64,000 nt of DNA from Schistosoma mansoni (Eukaryota; Platyhelminthes; Trematoda; Strigeidida; Schistosomatidae): NCBI RefSeq assembly GCF_000237925.1, contig NC_031495.1:17433749-17497748 (forward strand), written 5' to 3'. The notes below the pieces were generated by a model. It worked only from the letters and a program-made list of their open reading frames with translations. It searched no databases and had not been told where the DNA came from. Of this stretch, positions 57,301-64,000 are shown one piece after another. Positions within the stretch are counted from its first letter, which is position 1, and the number at the start of each line of letters is the position of its first letter. The position numbers and the translations under genes are program-made.

Positions 57301-59123
57301 ACCTCGCAGGATGCATATATGCTAATGAAATATTGATTAATTATGATCCTAAACATCAGTGGGAAGATTCAAATAACCAATACTAAAATGAATTATCTAA
57401 CAGATAGTTTATTCTGCGTGTGTTCTGATCAACGTATTCAATAAAATCAACTCAAGCAAAAGAAAAGGAAATCTTCAATTCGCGCGCACTCGTCTAATGC
57501 CCCAATATCATAAAGTCAAGTCAGATAATATCAACGTTCATACATTTTAAATAAAGCACTTTGACTCAAATTTCCTGAGTTTAATAATTTTTAGCAATAT
57601 AACCAATCATTTATATAATCCATAAACATTTTCTTTGTTTATTGGATTTGCTTCAAATAACAAGTTCCAACTTATATATTTTAATTTCAACAGCGTAATA
57701 ACTTTACGGACATACTGTAAAGGTGGTGTTTCGATACACTAATGTTCGTTATTCCTTGGCTTAATACTAACTTACTTAGCTAAATGTTTTGGGTTTTTTT
57801 TTAATGTAACATCTGTTCGCACTTTCTTATTTTGAAAGCATATTAATATTATTAAAGAGCCCTAAATGAACTAAATTAACCAAAAATGTGGTAACAATAG
57901 ATAAAGGAAGGGCAATTTTTTAAAGATAATAAACAATCTCAGCTACTGTGAAACTATTCCTTCAAGTTTCGGTGAATGTTCATATAAATTTATATAACAA
58001 CCACAGTTCTCAGAAATTTCTTCACTATATAAATATGAGTTTTAGTTTAATAAATACTCTTTTTAGATAACACGTATAAAAATCCTGAAATGTAGTTGAA
58101 ATGAAATACGCATATTCTGTTCATTTTTCGTGAAAATAACTATTGTTCGAAAACAAAAACAACTACGTTTTCCCTACACACCCTTTGCTATATAGAGTTT
58201 TAAAATTGTTCCATTTCTGTCTTTTCAAACTACATTTCAAAAGACGAATTTCATTAGACTTGATATAATAACCATTTCGACTTAGAGCTTTCATTGTGTT
58301 ATTGTCCTCTCCCTATATGCTTACATAAAATGTGAGATTTGAAATTAAGCATAATTTTTTTTACCAATTATACGTTAATTAATAGCGATTAGCTATTAGT
58401 CAGAGGTATGAGTATTTATACTATTTACAAATACTTTTACGCTTTCCTACAGTTACATCTTGTAAACCGAAGCAAAATGTTTTCTATCAACTCTGACTAC
58501 GTATTCGTCATACTAGATTGATAACTACATATTTGTCTTTATAAAAACCCGAACCAGTCCGTACATTCCCCGACTGTTCCAAGTGCTGATTCTTATTTAC
58601 AAGGATCGATTTTTTGCATAAAAAACATTATTATGGACAAAAACCTGACGATATTCAAAGATAGCTAAGTTAAAAAAGCCTAAATTTGAACATCAATGTC
58701 AGTTGGTAAGAAATTGTGCTCAACTTACAAATCCATCTTTGCTGATGGCTATAGTTGCTCCTCATTATTTTAAGATATTTGTCTAATGATAATTTAATAT
58801 ATTGTAAGGAAACAAATGTTAGGGAACAACTACAGCAACGAGTCAATCTATACTTTTTTTCAAGAATAAATCGTCTTCACTATTGCATTTATGCAGAATA
58901 ATTTGGACTAAGAAATATCTCAAATACATGACGTCGCTGTATGAAAGTGAATTTTGCCAGGATTATTCATAAAGCTGTATATTTGCTGTTATCATATATA
59001 AATTATTTTCTTTTTGAATAATTACTTTCATCAGGTGTCAACTACGCTTATTTCGTTAAACATTTGGATTTACCAATACACTTGAAAAATTACCTACTCT
59101 ATAGTGAATACTGGTCCGTTTGA
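48086..59123 (+). CDS. Ankyrin-repeat and SOCS-box (ASB-like) protein, four exons
   Basis: Exons 48086-48319, 51908-52168, 55250-55721 and 59035-59123 join in phase 0, 0 and 1 to 351 residues. The exon 1/2 junction restores LLHLAVLYHASACIQILI, an ankyrin-like helix pair, followed by NKNGESAMQLAEQQGCLKLQ. The centre (about 170-300) is helical and unplaced. The C-terminus is a SOCS box: elongin-BC box FELQAICRISLRR (about 305-317) and a Cul5-box-like LDLPIHLKNYLLY (about 335-347) split by the last intron. SOCS-box proteins recruit targets to Elongin-B/C-Cullin5 ubiquitin ligases. Ankyrin content is low for an ASB protein; one or two repeats are visible. Introns contain LTR-like, RTE, SINE and tailed-element insertions. 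The start is the first in-frame ATG. Confidence 0.85.
48320..50268. other. ASB-like gene intron 1, first part
   Basis: AT-rich intron DNA. I see no further ankyrin exon, RNA gene or clear repeat. Confidence 0.5.
50320..50760. repeat. Dispersed repeat B (possible solo LTR), copy 1
   Basis: About 430 bp, clearly similar to 61515-61935 in the same orientation: shared CCATAAAATAGAAAATAATA, GCCAAATGTGGCTGTGAA and CGTATAATAATA. Length and isolation fit a solo LTR, but I found no flanking target-site duplication. Confidence 0.6.
51405..51540 (-). repeat. Diverged SINE with hammerhead remnant
   Basis: TGTTTCATTCTAGTATGGGGCTGCTCAG is a mutated minus-strand hammerhead, followed by a tRNA-like part with GTTCAAACC. 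Just upstream of ASB-like exon 2. Confidence 0.5.
51908..52168 (+). CDS. ASB-like gene exon 2 (ankyrin-like)
   Basis: Acceptor TTTGTCTTCAG, donor GTAAGT, 87 codons, phase 0 both ends. Encodes LAVLYHASACIQILI and NKNGESAMQLAEQQG, then TPEFSLRSVSSLLIYPQAF. Confidence 0.87.
52374..52781 (+). mobile_element. Internal RTE RT fragment
   Basis: It matches 17600-18000 of the RTE copy (CAGGCTGGCTTCAGACCTGG, FLDLKAAFDSADREVLW) but stops at GGAGGTCCACTTA before the YADD box. Both ends are missing, so it is not a simple 5'-truncated insertion. In ASB-like intron 2. Confidence 0.8.
53845..53928 (-). mobile_element. (AAAT)n-tailed element, very short copy
   Basis: TTAAACATATAAGTATTGGTACAAAGGGGCACCAGATATATATGCGCC matches the tail end of 8794-9329. 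It is only about 80 bp long, an extreme 5' truncation. Confidence 0.75.
54555..55130 (+). mobile_element. RTE-like LINE 3' end, older subfamily
   Basis: Plus-strand reading FHQLMWVGYVLRMLNHPLNR and GWKKTRGGQTRTYHQSMKP is the post-RT region of RTE elements. It pairs with the minus-strand fragment at 28440-28790. In ASB-like intron 2, ending just upstream of exon 3. Confidence 0.7.
55250..55721 (+). CDS. ASB-like gene exon 3 (SOCS box BC-box)
   Basis: Acceptor TTATTTAATAG, donor GTATTT at 55722. Encodes FTWNYYDVMPGRAVEYLN through QPFELQAICRISLRRYAVQQ. Reading through the donor adds an unrelated lysine-rich tail with a stop at 55763, which could be an alternative end. Confidence 0.87.
55930..56095 (-). 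repeat. tRNA-like SINE, diverged, minus strand
   Basis: On the minus strand AGTGGTCTGAAGGTTAGACGG (A-box-like) precedes GAGTTCAACCCCTGACGGG (B-box-like), and a reduced 3' part follows. Resembles the 51.4 kb copy. Confidence 0.5.
57139..57394 (+). mobile_element. Hammerhead-family insertion with decayed ribozyme, 12-bp TSD
   Basis: A 256-bp insertion in ASB-like intron 3. ATCTAACAGATA is exactly duplicated at 57127-57138 and 57395-57406. Termini match the 45.5 kb element (GGATGGTGGCTAGCA on the left; GGGAAGATTCAAATAACCAA and TACTAA on the right). The minus-strand hammerhead has lost CUGANGA (now GGTTCGAG) and GAAAC (now GAACC), while the new GGTTCGAGTCCC resembles a pol III B-box. Only one ribozyme unit, not a palindrome. 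Confidence 0.85.
57407..59034. other. ASB-like intron 3, unassigned part
   Basis: AT-rich intron DNA; no other exon or repeat that I can support. Confidence 0.5.
59035..59123 (+). CDS. ASB-like gene exon 4 (Cul5-box end and stop)
   Basis: Acceptor ACTTTCATCAG. In phase 1 it completes a Gly codon and reads VNYAYFVKHLDLPIHLKNYL, then LYSEYWSV and TGA. The LPIHLKNYLLY segment is a typical SOCS-box C-terminal half. Too short to stand out as an open frame. Confidence 0.82.
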
Positions 59124-60233
59124 AAATTCAGAAACAATAGAATCATACTAACGTACATAGAAAATTATGTTTACAGATATACTTGAATTTTGTACATGTT
59201 TCATACTGATATACACAATGTAAATACCGATTCTAAATTGAAATTCATGAAGAGTTATTTCTTAAGCAAACTTGTGCATTACTACTAAATTTGGTGTTAT
59301 TTTAAACATTTTGGTAAGCTACTCAATTTCGTTTTGAAGACGTAACAGCTTGGATTCGTCTTTAAATAAATTGTCAAACTAAATGATATCCAAAGTCCGA
59401 TTTGTTTTGACAGTTTGGGTAAATTTTTGTCAGAACCCCTAAAGTCAGTCACAAAAGAATAATTCACTCGAACTAAAGAAATCATAAAACTACACAACTA
59501 TTTCTAACAGCTGTAGTGACTTTCGGATTAAAGACATCTAAAGACCACTATGTGTTAGGTTAAATCAAAACATAATAGTAGAACTGTTTGAAATAACTGC
59601 TAATACTTGTCCTTCAAAAATCACTATCAGCTGGGACGGCAATGGAAATCCATGATTATTAAATAGTTCGTACAGCCAGAATACAATTTATGGGCCAACA
59701 CATGGGAAAATTTTCCAAAACTGATAATTGTATTAGTTCATGATGAAACTTAACTTATCCGATGATCAAGAACATTTCTTCGATACATATATACATCAGC
59801 CTAAACTGCCTTACAAATCATGTAAACCAACCCTAATCTGCTGCTATTAATGTTTTATAAGTAGCCGATAGTTAACATTTACTAGTCGAATGCTATTTTG
59901 AACGGCACCATTCAATGAATCTCCACACTACTAACAGTAAAACATTTTAATGAATGATATAAATTATTTTGGTACTCAGAATGTTAAATTAGTAAGGAAA
60001 TTCATTTTGAAATAAATGACGTACTCTTTGACCATTACTTAGTCCTAGAAGTTTCCTAGCTGACTTCAAGCTTTTTCTATCAATACAGTTGATTAGGTTA
60101 TTGTCTGTTTTTAACGGTTGACATGAAGTTATACTGTATATTGTTTGATGAACAAAATCTAAAACTAAGATGTAATCAAATTTTCGACAAATAATAGTAA
60201 ATAAAGACTGAAGTTGAAGTTAGACATTAACAC

Positions 60234-60472
60234 CGTTGGATGCCGGCTCAGTGGTCTATCGGTTAAGGGCTCTGGCTCGAGACTGGTGTATGGTCCTGGG
60301 TTCGAATCTCGCGAGTGCGGGATCGTGGATGTGCACTGCTGAGGAGTCCCATAATAGGACGAAACGGCCCACCAGTGCTTCCAGGTTTTCCATGGCGGTC
60401 TAGCTTCAATTGACTCACGCTTTCAACTATGAAAATACTAAAATCTCCACAAAACCCCTTCTGATAATAAAT
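60234..60472 (+). repeat. tRNA-like SINE (Smalpha-like), best full-length copy
   Basis: About 240 bp. Pol III A-box GGCTCAGTGGTCTATCGG near 60244, B-box GGTTCGAATCTC near 60299, then a hammerhead (CTGAGGAG 60339-60346, stem II, GAAA 60361-60364) with a perfect 6-bp stem I GCACTG/CAGTGC. The cleavage triplet is CAC where other copies have GTC, so this copy should not cleave. The 3' end is ACAAAACCCCTTCTGATAAT plus ATAAA. It lies between the two convergent SOCS-box genes. Confidence 0.85.
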
Positions 60473-60656
60473 AAAGTAATTTTGAGAAAAGTAAATGTAT
60501 TAATCAATATTAGAAAAATACAGCGGTGAAGAACAGAAAAAGTCAGAAAATTTTGTGATCTGGGACAAACAAATTAAAAACAAAATGATATTTGTGGTTA
60601 CAATTATGACTGATATGAAGCATAAAAACACAGGATAATTAATAGAATTTTTACAA

Positions 60657-60883
60657 CTATCCATTTTCATAAAAAATATTGTTAATCATAGTATCTGTTA
60701 TTTCATTGCGATGAAATCGGTTTGCTTTAACGACCTTGACTTGAGATCTATCCAAATTCGGCCATAAATCACAATAGGACAAGAAAGCACGTAGTTTTGC
60801 TGGAATAGGCAACTTTTTAATAAGGCTAGCATAATTACAATACTTCACTGCGTGGGATTTTTTGTAGGCTTGTCTACGAACAT
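60657..60883 (-). CDS. Second SOCS-box gene, last exon
   Basis: Encodes DVRRQAYKKSHAVKYCNYA, the KKLPIPAKLRAFLSY half of the SOCS box and a tail ending NIFYENG. Stop TAG at 60659-60657. Confidence 0.83.
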
Positions 60884-63800
60884 CTAAAATGAGAAGAGCA
60901 ATTACGATAGAAATATGCTTTTAAAAAATAACATGACGGAAATATATTCTTATTAAATGGTAACAAACTGTTTGGAAGGTAACTTAGTAAACTTACTACT
61001 ATTGTAGGGGGTTACAAACTTGATTTTCAAAATATTGATTTACAGGTACATTGTTAAATCACTTTAAAATATACTAGTTAATCTACGGAATTGACTTTTA
61101 AAAAAACCATCATAGCCAGTAATTTTCCGAAAGAAATTGTTTAATGTTTCACAAACTAAATCTTTACAGTGAAAGTCTATATGAAACTGTTAATACAAAC
61201 TCTAGTACAAGTCGGACGTTACACTCTTACTCATATAAATATAGAGCTTTGGAATGCCTATGGTGATAGAATACACAAATGTTGCTCTTCAGAAACTCTA
61301 GTCAATCTAATCTCTTTGTGATTTTCATCTTTATTCTTTAATTAGGATGTCGGAATCGCGACAACAGACAGAAAAGTTTTGGGAAAATTGATGATATAAA
61401 ACATGATAACACACATTTGCCATTTATTTAGTTTTTAGTGAAGATTTAAAATATAATTTTATTAAAAATGATTTGCAATTGTGTTATATCGATTGAGTAT
61501 GCCTATTAGAGAACAGTGAATTTATTGATCGTCCAATGATACACAAAAGCCGTGTGTGCAGTCTTGAGTACTTATCAGTCCTGCTATCTGCCTAGCCCAG
61601 CCAGTTAAGCCCAGAACGCCAATAACAGCGTCTACAATATGAATCATTATTCTCGAACATACTGGTTTATATATCAAACAAACTGACCACATCGTACCAT
61701 AAAATAGAAAATAATATTTGTACAAGATTTAGCCAAATGTGGCTGTGAATAGGGGGAACAGTAATCAATAGACTGGGGATAACTCAGGAATGGTAAATCG
61801 TATAATAATAGTCTATAAGTCAAAACAAAGCTTATAACAAGAGGAACACGAATATGGATACTTTAGTTACTTAACAATTATATAATAGGAGATGTACATA
61901 TCACATTGGTCCATAAATAGTTCTCAAAGTTACCATTCATAAATCTCCACAGGATATAACAAATTGATTTAAAGTCAGTTTAAACAATGTAACTAACTAG
62001 TTTATTTAAACAAATCTTTGGATTCAACATTGTACTCCACATCCTCAATTGCTTCCAAAATTTGGTGAATTGCAAATCAGTTGTGTGATTAATTGTTCTG
62101 TCAATAACGCTGATTTAACCTACATTACAGAAATTATCAAACTAACTAGTGGAAGAACCACTACAGCACTGTAAAACGAATTACGATTATAGTCTAACAA
62201 GATTATTACTGGTACTTGTTTTATGGTTTTCTACTGTATTGGGTTATGATAGACCAAATCACCCAAAGGGATGGAGCTACTATATTTTACTTACAACGTG
62301 CTTCTTCAGAGTCATACTTGGTTAACAAACTAAATAAAGCTTCACAAGATTGAACATATACTCTAAAGCTGGGAATACCTGTTTAATTGTACTTTCAATC
62401 CATCAGTGTGAGATATGCTCTGAATGATTAAAAGTAAATGTAGTTCACCACTTAACAATCAATAAAATGACTTTAGACATACATGATTTATAAAAGCTAG
62501 GAAATTTTCAACAGACTATCCTGTTTGGTATCTCTGAATTTAAATTCAGCAACCAATTCTATCGATTCAGTCGATCTGTAAGTTTGAGGATATCAGTGAG
62601 GCTTTTTTTGATATCCTCCATAATAATGAGCACGTTTTAGGGAAAACTTAGCAGTATTTTCAATTTGTATTTATTTATGCATATTTCCATTAAAAACATT
62701 TTTAAAAAGTTTACTTCCTAATAACTGGTTTTATGTCAAATAAGATACTATTTATTCTGATGTACTAAGGTAATGCATTTTGATCGAGAGTAAGGACTGC
62801 TAGAGTGACCAAGTGGATAGGAATTTTTTACTTCTCACGATGCCTTTTCAATACAGAAACGGAAAAAGTAGTAAGTTCGGGTCAGAATGTGAATTTTCTT
62901 TATCTAGTGAAAAGGATTTACTGTTATACCAGTGTAGTGGACGCTCCTCACGGGGTTGTTTGTAAGTAGTATATAGCTGAACTTGGTATCAAAGTTGCAA
63001 CAACGGTCAGACAGAGTGAACAGTTTCAGTACATCGAAAGCACGGCGTTGACAGAATACTCGGAGACCAGGCGAGAAGATAGTTCAGATTGCAGAATACA
63101 TTAAGATGCAAATGGACGATTGAAGGCTATGTATATGTATTATGTAAATACTTTGTAACTTCTCACAACAAATATACCTACTTCCAGTCTATCGCCTTCA
63201 TACACTAGGAATAATGATATAATCCCACATTGTTTATTGACAATATCCCACAGAAATATGGAGCATACAACCTTATCCCTAACTTGTGATATATCTCTTA
63301 GTGTAACTGGCAACTTTAATATTACTAAATTTAAAAACACATTACAGCCTAGGGCAACTTGACAAAAAAGTGACTCTAGAAGATATCCCTTAGATTATTG
63401 GAAACAGGAAGGCGTAAGTAGGCAACATGAAAATTCATAAAATCAAACAACGTAGTACAATCGTGTTTTGTTGATTATTCGTCCGAATCTTACTGTCTAT
63501 CTTTATGAGCTTATTCAGAGACAGCGGTAATTAGGACCGTAATTCATGAGACTGAACTAACAATCTCTCAGTCAACATATTTTTAACACTTACCTATGAC
63601 AGTTAAAACGTGTCTTCTGATAGTAATTCGACAAAAATCCATAAGACTTAAAGGACCGTAAGAAAGAACGTGCTCCTGATCACATTTATCCAACTGGTTC
63701 CTCGTGAGTGATCGATGAGACGCCCAGGCGATAGATAAATCATGCCAACTAGTATTCCAAATGTAACTGTCGTTATTGAACAAACAATTTGGATAAGATG

Positions 63801-64000
63801 CACAAGAAATATTATGAGAATTCACTAGGGAAACCCGCCCAAGAGCTAACCAAAGAGCAGTATTAAGTGGGCAAACAGGTCCTGACAGTAGAAGTTCAAA
63901 TAATAAGATGATATTTTCAGCTGTACATCGGATATTATCCTCACCATACATACATGAATCAAATAACCAAGCTAAATCAGAATTTTGAGAATCATAGTTC
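60657..64000 (-). CDS. Second SOCS-box protein, 3' part of gene (two exons seen)
   Basis: The minus-strand exon 64000-63594 is open to the window edge and ends with donor GTAAGT; the last exon is 60883-60657 (acceptor CTCATTTTAG, stop TAG). Joined in phase 1 they read ENIILLFELLLSGPVCPLN, then LSLMDFCRITIRRHVLTVIG (elongin-BC box), and in the last exon SLIKKLPIPAKLRAFLSYCD (Cul5-box-like half) with a 35-residue basic tail. This is a SOCS box of about 55 residues, so the product is a likely Cullin5-RING substrate adaptor. The substrate-binding N-terminal part lies outside the window, so an ASB identity is only likely. The intron falls at the same place and phase as in the convergent gene at 48-59 kb. 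Confidence 0.85.
61515..61935. repeat. Dispersed repeat B (possible solo LTR), copy 2
   Basis: Similar to 50320-50760 in the same orientation, inside the intron of the minus-strand SOCS-box gene. A 67-codon minus frame inside it (61725-61522) has no counterpart and is not counted as a gene. Confidence 0.6.
61940..63590. other. Intron of second SOCS-box gene, mostly unassigned
   Basis: No exon found. 62800-62890 has a weak tRNA-like pair (GACCAAGTGG then AAGTTCGGGTC) and 62935-63110 is less AT-rich and may be an old repeat end, but neither can be named. Confidence 0.4.
63594..64000 (-). CDS. Second SOCS-box gene, penultimate exon (partial)
   Basis: Open on the minus strand from the edge (NYDSQNSDLAWLFDSC and onward) to the BC-box CRITIRRHV; donor at 63593. 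The first ATG seen is not necessarily the start. Confidence 0.85.

Noticed and set aside
61522-61725. 67-codon minus frame
   Set aside because: Lies inside dispersed repeat B and is not preserved in the other copy.

Overview
The window looks like AT-rich nuclear DNA of a flatworm, most likely a schistosome (Schistosoma or a close relative). The evidence is intron-rich genes with GT-AG introns, and a repeat load typical of schistosomes: RTE-type LINEs with a TGAC-repeat tail, a Penelope-like element, decayed Gypsy and CR1-like elements, and tRNA-like SINEs that carry hammerhead ribozyme sequence (the Smalpha type). No bacterial, viral or CRISPR features were seen.

Layout. 1-2.7 kb holds retroelement debris: the 3' end of an RTE element, then a decayed minus-strand Gypsy gag/protease. 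2.7-7.5 kb has no assignable gene. 7.5-27.4 kb is a complete nine-exon p38 MAP kinase gene on the plus strand (370 residues predicted). Its introns hold a 3.1 kb RTE insertion, tailed repeats, SINEs and a small hammerhead-bearing insertion. 28.4-37.2 kb is a graveyard of decayed retroelements (RTE tail, Gypsy RT/RNase H, CR1-like EN and RT, SINEs). 37.7-42.2 kb is a five-exon gene for a small protein with an Arg/Ser/His-rich start that I do not recognise. 43.1-47.0 kb is a nested mobile-element block: a Penelope-like RT/GIY-YIG fragment abutting a minus-strand RTE copy, which is itself interrupted by a hammerhead element. 48.1-59.1 kb is a four-exon plus-strand gene for an ankyrin/SOCS-box (ASB-like) protein. 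60.7-64.0 kb is the 3' part of a second SOCS-box gene on the minus strand, convergent with the first and running off the window.

The cellular genes are a stress-signalling kinase, an unknown protein and two probable substrate adaptors of Cullin-RING ubiquitin ligases. Nothing in the sequence ties them into one pathway.

The most interesting signal is a set of three small insertions (11.3, 45.5 and 57.1 kb). Each is flanked by an exact 12-bp target-site duplication and each carries a type-I hammerhead ribozyme or its remnant. One contains two copies head-to-head as a perfect 63-nt inverted repeat. A second, tRNA-like SINE family in the same window carries a related hammerhead with its own stem I.
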